NCBI GenBank assembly: GCA_035624355.1
Contig: DASPRQ010000022.1
Span: 1 to 33,952, forward strand
Origin: Usitatibacter sp035624355
GTDB taxonomy: Bacteria > Pseudomonadota > Gammaproteobacteria > Burkholderiales > Usitatibacteraceae
Direction of reading: 5' to 3'
DNA: 33,952 nucleotides
The notes beneath the pieces are model-generated. The model had not been told where the DNA came from, ran no database searches, and was given only the letters and a program-made list of their open reading frames with translations. The position numbers and the translations under genes are program-made. Below are positions 24,843 through 31,498 of this stretch, piece after piece; position 1 is the stretch's first letter, and the number at the start of each line of letters is the position of its first letter.

Positions 24843-25468
24843 CAGGCGAGCTTCATCACGATCATGCCGAGCACGGTCGCGGCGTAGTCGGCGCGATCGG
24901 ACATGTTGGAGATGTGCCGGTAGACCTCCCGCCGGTAGAAGATCTCCGGCAGGGCCTTCGGGTCGGAGGCATGGGCGAACAGATCGCGGATCGCGGCACG
25001 GTAGACGCGCTCGACCTCGACCTCCTTCGCGTGCACCGCGTTGGCGTGGTCGCCCGCCACCCGCGGGTTCTTGGCGAGGCGCCGGATCGCGTGGTCGAGC
25101 TCCTCGGCCTGCTCGCGCACGAGCGCCACCATCCGGCGGATCGGCCCGTCGGCGGCGACCGCGAGGATCTGCATCTCCTCGAGCGTCGTCAGGGCGTACT
25201 TCACCATGCCGTGGTAGCTCTGGGCGAGGTTGAAGATGTCCTCGCGGTCGATCGGCGTGACGAAGGTCTTGTGCAGCTCGTCGACGAGGACGCGCCGCAG
25301 CTCGGCGGACTCGTCGGCGACGGCGCGCATCCTCGACACCGCGGCGGCGTCCACGCCGTCGAGGACCGTCTCGAGGGCGCGGACCGCCCCGAGGGCGAAG
25401 CCCGCCTGCTGGACGAGCATCGCGAAGAAGCGGTCGCCGTCCCCGGTCGCGCCGTCGAAGAGCCCCAT
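24842..25468 (-). CDS. DUF47/PhoU-like phosphate transport regulator
   Basis: 208 residues, almost entirely helical with the DUF47 (PhoU-like) pattern: FFAMLVQQAGFALGAVRALE, then HKTFVTPIDREDIFNLAQS, the conserved metal-contacting segment, and RREVYRHISNMSDRADYAAT near the C-terminus. Family members are encoded beside PiT permeases and are thought to modulate them. The ATG at 25466-25468 overlaps the pit stop by one base (TGATG), so the two are translationally coupled. Confidence 0.9.
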   Translation of the reverse strand: MGLFDGATGDGDRFFAMLVQQAGFALGAVRALETVLDGVDAAAVSRMRAVADESAELRRVLVDELHKTFVTPIDREDIFNLAQSYHGMVKYALTTLEEMQILAVAADGPIRRMVALVREQAEELDHAIRRLAKNPRVAGDHANAVHAKEVEVERVYRAAIRDLFAHASDPKALPEIFYRREVYRHISNMSDRADYAATVLGMIVMKLA

Positions 25469-26472
25469 CACCGGCCTCCCGCTCCCGTGGCCGCCGTGAT
25501 GGCGAAGTACAGCGGCGCGGCGAGGAGGCCGGCGGCCGGGACCGTGAGGATCCACGTCGCGGCGATGTCCCGCAGAACGCCCCACCGCACCTTCGAGGCG
25601 CGCTCGGCGGCGCCCGCGCCCACGATCGCGAGGCTCATCACCTGCGTGGAGCTCACGGGACCGCCCGCGAGGGAAGCGCCCGCGATCACGGCGCTCGAGG
25701 CGACCTGGGCGGCGAACCCGTGGATCGGCCGGATGGGATAGAAGCGCGCTCCCAGCGTGCGGACGAGACGCTCGCCCCCGAGCAGCGTTCCCAGCGAGAG
25801 GCACGCGGCGCTGAAGGCGATGGCCCACCAGGGGACCGTGAACGTGGGCGTGAAGCCCAGGGTCACGAGGCCCATCGCGATCACGCCCGCCGTCTTCTGC
25901 GCGTCGTTGGCGCCGTTGGCGAGCGCGAGGATGCCCGCCGTGGCGACCTGCGCGCGGGAGAGCAGGATGTTGACCCGGGGCGTGGCGGAGCGCAGCAGCC
26001 AACGCGTCGCCCCCATCACGCCGAGGGCGGCGAAGAAGCCCGCGAGCGGCGAGAGCAGGAGCGAGGCGGCCACCTTCGCCACGCCGGCCAGGTGGATGTC
26101 GCTTCCGGCGCCGGCGGCGATCACCGAGCCCAGGATGCCGCCGACGAGCGAGTGCGAGGCGCTCGCGGGAATGCCGAGGTACCACGTGATGGCGTTCCAG
26201 CCGCTTGCCCCGGCGAGCGCCGCGAGGGAGACCGCGAGCGTCACCGACCGCGGCTCGACGATCCCCGCGCCCATGGTCTGCGCGACGGCCACGCCCAGCA
26301 GGAAGGGGCCTACGAGCGTGGCCCCGGCGGCGAGCGCGAGCGAGGCGCGCACGTTCATGGCCCGGGAGGCGATCATCGTCGAGACGATGTTCGCCCCGTC
26401 GTGGAAGCCGTTCACGAAGTCGTGGATCGCGGCGAGCGCGAGGAGCGCGAGCAGGAGCGACGTTGCGGACAT
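25468..26472 (-). CDS. pit: Low-affinity inorganic phosphate transporter, PiT family
   Basis: 334 residues, an inner-membrane H+ or Na+ coupled phosphate (or metal-phosphate) symporter. The two inverted PiT signatures are present: GFHDGAN (22-28) and GANDAQKT (187-194). About ten hydrophobic segments surround them, and SHSLVGG and PVSSTQVMS lie in the two repeats, the second with Thr in place of the usual His. At 334 residues it is a compact PiT lacking the large cytoplasmic loop of E. coli PitA. It is first in a two-gene unit with the DUF47 gene. An FNR-like repeat lies 58.5 bp upstream, with TAGAGT (26502-26497) as a possible -10. Confidence 0.93.
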   Translation of the reverse strand: MSATSLLLALLALAAIHDFVNGFHDGANIVSTMIASRAMNVRASLALAAGATLVGPFLLGVAVAQTMGAGIVEPRSVTLAVSLAALAGASGWNAITWYLGIPASASHSLVGGILGSVIAAGAGSDIHLAGVAKVAASLLLSPLAGFFAALGVMGATRWLLRSATPRVNILLSRAQVATAGILALANGANDAQKTAGVIAMGLVTLGFTPTFTVPWWAIAFSAACLSLGTLLGGERLVRTLGARFYPIRPIHGFAAQVASSAVIAGASLAGGPVSSTQVMSLAIVGAGAAERASKVRWGVLRDIAATWILTVPAAGLLAAPLYFAITAATGAGGR

Positions 26473-26523
26473 GGCCCGTCAGCCGGAATGATGCCCACTC
26501 TAGCCCGCGGGCGCGCAGGGCGT

Positions 26524-26537
26524 CTGATCCCGGTCAA
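26524..26537. promoter_or_regulatory. FNR/FixK-like site between pit and gpsA
   Basis: CTGATCCCGGTCAA differs by one base from TTGA-N6-TCAA. Possible -10 boxes lie 28.5 bp away on both strands: TAGAGT toward pit and TACCAT (26559-26564) toward gpsA. For gpsA the predicted transcript would start at or next to the ATG. Confidence 0.4.
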
Positions 26538-26572
26538 TCGCCGCGGCCCGGGGTCCGCTACCATTGCGCGCC

Positions 26573-27571
26573 ATGGCGAGGATCTCGATCATCGGCGGCG
26601 GCGCCTTCGGCACGGCGCTCGCGTGCGTCGTGCGCCGCTCGGGGCACGACGTGCTGCTCTGGGCGCGCGAGCCCGAGGTCGTGGAGTCGATCAACCGCGA
26701 CCGCGCCAATCCCCACTTCCTTCCGGACGTGGACCTCGTGCCGGGCATTCAAGCCACGGGCGATCTCGCTCGCGCGAGCGCCGAGGCCGAGCTGGTGCTC
26801 ACGGCCGTGCCCGCCCAGCACGTGCGCGCCATCACGACGTCGATGCGTCCTTCGCTCCCGCGCGGAACCCCGGTGGTGAGCTGCTCCAAGGGCATCGAGC
26901 GGGGCACCTGCGCGCTCATGCCGGAGGTGCTCGCCGAGACGCTTCCCCAGGCGACGGTGGCCGTGCTCTCGGGACCCTCGTTCGCGAGCGAGATCGCGAA
27001 GGACCAGCCGTGCGCCGTGGCGCTCGCCTGCGCCGACGCCTCCGCCGCGGAGAAGGCCGCGCGCCTCGTCGCGAACCCGCGCTTCTGCGTGCACATGACC
27101 GACGACGTGATCGGCACCGCGCTGGGCGGGGTCATGAAGAACGTCGTCTCCATCGCGAGCGGCATCGCCCACGGCCGCAAGCTCGGCGAGAACGCGCGGG
27201 CGACCATCGTCACGCTGGGCCTCGCGGAGAGCGCGCGGCTGGGCGTGGCCAAGGGCGGGCGCGCCGAGACGTTCCTCGGGCTCGCCGGGGCGGGCGACTT
27301 CATGCTCACCGCCAACAGCCTGCAGTCGCGCAACACCTCGCTCGGCGTCGCCCTCGGCGAGGGACGGCGCCTCGCCGACATCCTCGCGGGGCGCAAGCAG
27401 GTGACCGAAGGGGCGTTCTCCGCCGAGGCCGCCGCCGAGCTCGGGCGCCGGCTCGAGGTGGAGCTCCCCATCACCGAGGGCCTCGATGCGCTCCTCAATC
27501 ACGGGCAGGACCTCGACGAGGCGATCGGCGTGCTGCTTCGCCGGCACCCGCCGGTGTACCGCGCGCTCTAG
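26573..27571 (+). CDS. gpsA: Glycerol-3-phosphate dehydrogenase [NAD(P)+]
   Basis: 332 residues, the normal length. It makes sn-glycerol 3-phosphate from dihydroxyacetone phosphate for phospholipid synthesis. The Rossmann motif is IIGGGAFGTALA (6-17), followed by SCSKGIE with Lys106, SGPSFASEIA (133-142), the catalytic Lys189 in GGVMKNVVSIASG, and GLAGAGDFMLTANSLQSRN (237-255). The ATG at 26573 is preferred over an in-frame TTG at 26564 because the family starts with the Rossmann strand. It is a single gene, divergent from pit, and converges with the ThDP enzyme gene 33 bp away. There is no ribosome site immediately upstream. Confidence 0.95.
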   Translation: MARISIIGGGAFGTALACVVRRSGHDVLLWAREPEVVESINRDRANPHFLPDVDLVPGIQATGDLARASAEAELVLTAVPAQHVRAITTSMRPSLPRGTPVVSCSKGIERGTCALMPEVLAETLPQATVAVLSGPSFASEIAKDQPCAVALACADASAAEKAARLVANPRFCVHMTDDVIGTALGGVMKNVVSIASGIAHGRKLGENARATIVTLGLAESARLGVAKGGRAETFLGLAGAGDFMLTANSLQSRNTSLGVALGEGRRLADILAGRKQVTEGAFSAEAAAELGRRLEVELPITEGLDALLNHGQDLDEAIGVLLRRHPPVYRAL

Positions 27572-27604
27572 GAAGCGTCGCGCCCCGCGCAGGCGAGGCG
27601 CGCC

Positions 27605-29245
27605 TCAGCCCGGGCGGCGGACGTCGGGGGCCGCGAGGCCTTCGATCAGCACGTCGAGGCAGGCCGGGCGTCCCGACTCCATCGCGCGCCGCGCGGCGGG
27701 CAGCAGCTCCCGCGCCTCGGTGACGCGTTCGCCGTAGGCGCCGAAGCCGACGGCGACCTGGTCGTAGCGCGCCGGAAGCAGCTCGCATCCCACGGCGCGC
27801 TCGCGCCCGTAGTTGCGCAGCTGGATCTGGTACTCCGCGTTCCAGCGCGCGTCGTTGCCCACCACCGCGAGGAAGGACGATCCACAGCGCACCGCCGTGT
27901 CGAGCTCCGCGGGATGGAAGCCGAAGGTGCCGTCGCCCATGAGCGCGACGACCGGCGCTCCCGGGCGGGCGAGTCCCGCGGCTACGGCGAAGGGCAGCGC
28001 GGCGCCGATCGAGCCGGCCATGCCGTTGATGACGCGATGGGGCGCGGCGAGGCAAGCCTGGGCCCACTGCCCGAACTCGCCGCCGTCGACGACGAGCACG
28101 GAATCGGGGCTCGCGTCGAGGATCGCCTGCATAGGCCGGCAGACCTGCACCGGGTGCAACCGTCCGGGTGCGCTCGCCGCCGCGCTTTCCCACTCGGGCG
28201 GGCGGTAGGCGATCGCGCTGCGCACCTCGTTCCTCCAGGCGCCCGTCATCGGGGCGCGCCGCTGGGCCGCGCGAATGAGCGCATCGATCGCCGACCAGGC
28301 GTCCGCGCGCGTGCTCGCGACCAGGCGCGGCCCCACCGCGCGGCGCGCGCGCTCGCGCTCGGGCGCTTCGGCGTCGAGCTGCAGGAACTCGCACACCATC
28401 GAGAAGGCCGGCGCGCGGGCGAACTTGAGCGAGAAGTCGAGGCGCTTGCCGAGCAGCAGCACGACGTCCGCGGCAGGCAGCATCTCGGCGAAGGCCCCCA
28501 GGCTCGGGTCCGCGATGCCGCGCGGGCTCTCCATGCCGACGACGGGCACTCCGGTGGCCTCCTCGAGGGCGGCCGTCCGCTCGTGCCCGTCGCGCGTCAT
28601 GAGCGTCGGGCCGCAGAGAATGAGCGGGCGGTGCGCCCCCATCAGCCGCTCGACGACGGCCTCGGCGCGCGACTCTCCGAGGGGAATCGCCTCGGGGCGC
28701 GCGTCTTCCACCGGCGGGTCGTCCTCGCCCGCGGCCTCGTCCTCGAGCGCGTCCGTGGGCAGGCTCAGGTGCACGGGACCGGGGCGCCCGGAGAGCGAAA
28801 GGCGCAGCGCCCGCGACACGTCCCACGCGACCACGCCCGCGTCGGCGCTGGTCCACGAGGCTTTCGCGAGCGGAGCGGCGACGCTCGCCTGGCGCATCTC
28901 CTGGAAGGCGCCCAGCCCCTGCTCGCCGGACGGAGCGTGGCCGGAGAGCAGGACGACGGGCGATTCGGCCATCGCCGCGGTGTAGAGCGCGGAGATCGCG
29001 TTGGCGTGCCCTGGGCCTCCCGTGACGAGGGCGACGCCCGGCTCTCCGGTGAGGCGCGCCCAGGCGTCGGCCATGTGCACCGCGGCCGCCTCGTGGCGCG
29101 CGTGCACCAGCGCGATGCCCGTGTCGAGCAGCGCGTCGAACACCGGCATCACGTGGTTGCCGGAGAGCGCGAACACGCGCCGCACGCCGGTCCGGGCGAG
29201 CGTCCGGGCGACCGCATCGGCCCCGCGTCGTCCGCGCGCGCTCAT
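27605..29245 (-). CDS. ThDP-dependent enzyme, acetolactate synthase-like
   Basis: 546 residues with the three-domain fold of acetolactate synthase, oxalyl-CoA decarboxylase and benzaldehyde lyase. The Pyr domain has the catalytic Glu52 in HARHEAAAVHMADAWAR and VTGGPGHANAISA. The central domain holds LLLGKRLDFSLKF, and the PP domain has GDGTFGFHPAELDTAV with VVGNDARWNAEY as the ThDP/Mg site. No specific substrate motif is recognised, and there is no small regulatory subunit gene beside it, so true acetolactate synthase is unlikely. The ATG at 29243-29245 is chosen; the longer frame upstream reaches the tRNA promoter region. It is monocistronic. Confidence 0.8.
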   Translation of the reverse strand: MSARGRRGADAVARTLARTGVRRVFALSGNHVMPVFDALLDTGIALVHARHEAAAVHMADAWARLTGEPGVALVTGGPGHANAISALYTAAMAESPVVLLSGHAPSGEQGLGAFQEMRQASVAAPLAKASWTSADAGVVAWDVSRALRLSLSGRPGPVHLSLPTDALEDEAAGEDDPPVEDARPEAIPLGESRAEAVVERLMGAHRPLILCGPTLMTRDGHERTAALEEATGVPVVGMESPRGIADPSLGAFAEMLPAADVVLLLGKRLDFSLKFARAPAFSMVCEFLQLDAEAPERERARRAVGPRLVASTRADAWSAIDALIRAAQRRAPMTGAWRNEVRSAIAYRPPEWESAAASAPGRLHPVQVCRPMQAILDASPDSVLVVDGGEFGQWAQACLAAPHRVINGMAGSIGAALPFAVAAGLARPGAPVVALMGDGTFGFHPAELDTAVRCGSSFLAVVGNDARWNAEYQIQLRNYGRERAVGCELLPARYDQVAVGFGAYGERVTEARELLPAARRAMESGRPACLDVLIEGLAAPDVRRPG

Positions 29246-29367
29246 CGGGGCGGCACCTCGACGATGCGGCTGCGCCAACGGCGGATCACCCGTTCCATGA
29301 AGCGAGAATGTAACCCGAATGGCGCGGTCGTGGCGCGCGGTCCTCGCCTCGCCGATCGGCGCGATGG

Positions 29368-29373
29368 CACAAT
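29368..29373 (+). promoter_or_regulatory. Possible -10 element of the tRNA-Leu gene
   Basis: CACAAT lies 15 bp upstream of the first tRNA base. No convincing -35 is seen in the GC-rich DNA before it, so this is tentative. Confidence 0.3.
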
Positions 29374-29388
29374 AGCCCCGCCCTCGAT

Positions 29389-29695
29389 GCCCGAGTGGTG
29401 GAATTGGCAGACACAAGGGACTTGAACGTGAATTGAGCCCCCGGGGGGAAACGTCCGGGGTGGAACCCGTCAAAGTCGGCGAAGGCCCTGGACGCGCTCC
29501 GAGCTGACGCCGAGCCAAGCCCGCGGGATCGCGCGGGAAGGTGTAGAGAGCAGACGGCGGGCGCCTAAGGCCGCGAGGCTAGGGCGAAGGCGTGCTCCAG
29601 GCCACGAACGGCGCAAGCCGGCGGCGAAAGCCGAAGCGGCACGAAAATCCCTCGGCCTCGCGGCCGTACCGGTTCGAATCCGGTCTCGGGCACCA
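29389..29695 (+). tRNA. tRNA-Leu(UAA) interrupted by a group I intron
   Basis: The 5' exon is 29389-29423 and the 3' exon 29644-29695. The acceptor stem pairs GCCCGAG (29389-29395) with CTCGGGC (29685-29691), followed by A and an encoded CCA. The T arm is ACCGG-TTCGAAT-CCGGT (29668-29684), and a long variable arm CTCGGCCTCGCGGCCGT marks a class II tRNA. Joining the exons gives the anticodon stem-loop AGGGA-CTTAAAA-TCCCT, hence anticodon UAA. The interruption falls after U34, the same place as in cyanobacterial tRNA-Leu(UAA). No other tRNA is in the window. Confidence 0.92.
29424..29643 (+). ncRNA. Group I self-splicing intron, subgroup IC3-like, in tRNA-Leu(UAA)
   Basis: 220 nt, no ORF. The exon ends in U and the intron ends in G (29643), as group I splicing requires. 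A guide segment TTGAG (29433-29437) can pair with exon CTT including a G-U at the splice site. Core blocks resemble the Azoarcus intron: GCCGAGCCAAGC (29509-29520), GAAGGTGTAGAG (29538-29549), GCCTAAGGC and GCGAAGGC. P7 can form from GAGCA (29548-29552) and TGCTC (29593-29597). P9 is CGGC-GAAA-GCCG (29622-29633), a GNRA tetraloop hairpin. P2 pairs CCCCGG with CCGGGG around 29438-29460. No homing endonuclease is present. Confidence 0.88.
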
Positions 29696-29743
29696 CGAAT
29701 CCGCGCGGCACCGCCTCGCGAGGCCGCGCCGGGCGGCGAGCGG

Positions 29744-29769
29744 GCGGAGGGCCGGGGCGCGCCCTCCGC
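29744..29769. terminator. Hairpin between tRNA-Leu and the lipoprotein gene
   Basis: GCGGAGGGC pairs perfectly with GCCCTCCGC around an 8-nt loop. There is no U-tract on either side, so it could be a factor-assisted terminator for the tRNA, the convergent lipoprotein gene, or both. Confidence 0.5.
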
Positions 29770-29778
29770 CGCGGAGCC

Positions 29779-29949
29779 TCAGGCGCCCTGCGAATCGCGC
29801 GCCATCTGCTGCTGGATGTCGCCGTTCGCGGATTGCACCGCGGCGCCGTCGCCGTAGTCGGTCGAGGCTTCGAGGGTGCTGCACGCCGCCGCGCCGAGCA
29901 TCGCGACCGCCGCGCCGGCCGTCAGGACTTTCCGAAGGATCTGGTTCAT
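29779..29949 (-). CDS. Small predicted lipoprotein
   Basis: 56 residues. A lipoprotein-type signal, MNQILRKVLTAGAAVAMLGA, leads to AAC with lipidation at Cys23; the lipobox is weak because Ala replaces Leu at -3. The mature peptide of 34 residues is hydrophilic (STLEASTDYGDGAAVQSANG and a Gln-rich end). No family recognised; such short lipoproteins are common in betaproteobacteria. The ATG at 29947-29949 has GGAG six bases upstream, which argues for this start over the longer frame. The 217 bp between it and the next gene shows nothing I can name. Confidence 0.7.
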   Translation of the reverse strand: MNQILRKVLTAGAAVAMLGAAACSTLEASTDYGDGAAVQSANGDIQQQMARDSQGA

Positions 29950-30166
29950 CGTCGTCTCCGTGGGGTTGAGGGGCCACCGGGGGCGTCGTTCCTTGATGGA
30001 CACCCGAACCCGGCTGGAGGCAAACATAGGCGCATCGAGCCCCTGTGCCCTAGGGAGGAATCGAGACGCGCGGCGCCGAGCGTTCGGCAGCGCCGACTCG
30101 GCAAGCACGCTGCCGGCCGCGCCGAATATTCACGCCGCGCGGAGACCGAAACGGCGCCCGGAGGCG

Positions 30167-31381
30167 CTACGCCGTCACGCGCACGTCCATCGCGTCGGCC
30201 ATCCGCTGCACCGCCTCGCGGATGTTGTCCATCGAGGTGGCGAAGGAGATCCGCAGGTAGCCCTCGGCCCCGAAGGCCGATCCCGGCACGGCCGCCACGG
30301 CCTTGGGCCGCGTGAGCAGGTAGTCGCACAGCGCCATGTCCGTGGGCTGCGCGATCTTGCCCGCCTTGTGCAGGGTCGCGATCGCCCCGCGGCAGTCGGG
30401 GAAGGCGTAGAACGAGCCGGCCGGCGCCAGGCATTTCACGCCGGGGATCCGGTTGAGCGCCTCGGCGACGAAGCGCCCGCGCTCGCGGAACGCCTTCACC
30501 ATGGGATCGATGCACGACTGGTCGCCGGTGAGCGCGGCCTCGGCCGCGTACTGCGAGACGGTCGTGGGGCTCGAGGTGCTGTGCGACTGGACGTTCTCCA
30601 TCGCCTCGATGAGCTCCTGGGGGCCGGCGCAGTAGCCGATGCGCCAGCCCGTCATCGCATAGGCCTTCGACACGCCGTTCATCACGACGGTCTGGCCGTA
30701 GAGTTCCGGGCAGACGTTGAGGATGTCCACGAACTTCGAGCCGTCGAGGAGGATGTGCTCGTACATGTCGTCGGAGGCGATGACGATGCGCGGGTGCTGC
30801 TTGAGCACCTCGCCCAGGGCCTTCAGCTCCTCGGCCGTGTACACCGCGCCCGTCGGGTTGGAGGGGCTGTTGAGCCAGATGAGGCGCGAGCGCGGCGTGA
30901 TCGCGTTCTTGAGCTGCACCGGCGTCACCTTGAAGCCCTGGTCGATCCCGGTCTGGATGAACACCGGCTTCGCGCTCGCCATCATGGCCATGTCCGGGTA
31001 CGACACCCAGTAGGGCGCGGGGATGATGGCCTCGTCGCCGGGGTTCAGCAGGGCGAGGCAGAGGTTGAACGAGCTCTGCTTGCCCCCGCTCGAGACGAGG
31101 ATCTGCTTCTCGGAGTAGTCGAGCCCGTTCTCGCGCTTGAACTTGGCGGCGATCGCCTTCTTGAGCGAGGGGGTGCCGCCGGTCGCCGTGTACTTGGTGT
31201 AGCCCTTCTGGATGGCCGCGATCGCCGCGTCCTTGATGAACTGCGGGGTGTCGAAGTCGGGCTCGCCGGCTCCCATGGCGATCACGTCCTTGCCCTCGGA
31301 CTTGAGCTTCGCGGCTTTCGCGGACACGGCGAGGGTGGGGGACGCTTTGATGACCTTCAGGCGGTCGGACACGAGCGACAT
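30167..31381 (-). CDS. Aspartate aminotransferase, class I PLP enzyme
   Basis: 404 residues. Fold type I aminotransferase of the Ib subgroup: MGAGEPDFDTP (36-46), YTKYTATGGTPSLKKAIA, the NPTG motif (175-178), the SDDMYEHI stretch with the PLP-contacting Asp and Tyr, the PLP lysine Lys239 in NGVSKAYAMTGWRIGY, and C-terminal GYLRISFATS with the substrate-carboxylate Arg. It interconverts aspartate and oxaloacetate with 2-oxoglutarate/glutamate; some Ib enzymes also accept prephenate. The ATG at 31379-31381 is preceded by GGAG. It is divergent from uvrB, and a TAAAAT -10 box lies near 31426-31421 on its strand. Confidence 0.9.
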   Translation of the reverse strand: MSLVSDRLKVIKASPTLAVSAKAAKLKSEGKDVIAMGAGEPDFDTPQFIKDAAIAAIQKGYTKYTATGGTPSLKKAIAAKFKRENGLDYSEKQILVSSGGKQSSFNLCLALLNPGDEAIIPAPYWVSYPDMAMMASAKPVFIQTGIDQGFKVTPVQLKNAITPRSRLIWLNSPSNPTGAVYTAEELKALGEVLKQHPRIVIASDDMYEHILLDGSKFVDILNVCPELYGQTVVMNGVSKAYAMTGWRIGYCAGPQELIEAMENVQSHSTSSPTTVSQYAAEAALTGDQSCIDPMVKAFRERGRFVAEALNRIPGVKCLAPAGSFYAFPDCRGAIATLHKAGKIAQPTDMALCDYLLTRPKAVAAVPGSAFGAEGYLRISFATSMDNIREAVQRMADAMDVRVTA

Positions 31382-31420
31382 GGGGTTCTCCGGGGTGGAT
31401 TGCGGGCGCAGCGCCCCTAT

Positions 31421-31467
31421 TTTAGAGGGATGTGGCGGTGCGGAACAGCCCGCGGAACCGCTAGAAT
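31421..31467. promoter_or_regulatory. Divergent promoters of the aminotransferase and uvrB
   Basis: On the minus strand TAAAAT (31426-31421) is a near-consensus -10 for the aminotransferase. On the plus strand TAGAAT (31462-31467) is a -10 candidate for uvrB. -35 boxes are poor. I see no CTGT-N8-ACAG LexA site, although uvrB is SOS-controlled in some bacteria. Confidence 0.4.
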
Positions 31468-31498
31468 GTCCTGTTTCGCCGGAGGAATGCCGCCCCGC

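Noticed and set aside
29389..29695. tmRNA or a bacterial RNase P RNA as explanation for the 300-nt structured region
   Set aside because: Both ends form one complete class II tRNA-Leu and the interior carries group I core blocks. There is no tag-peptide ORF or tRNA-Ala-like end.
31382..31498. Possible LexA box before uvrB
   Set aside because: AACAG near 31443 and CTGT near 31471 are in the wrong order and spacing for CTGT-N8-ACAG.
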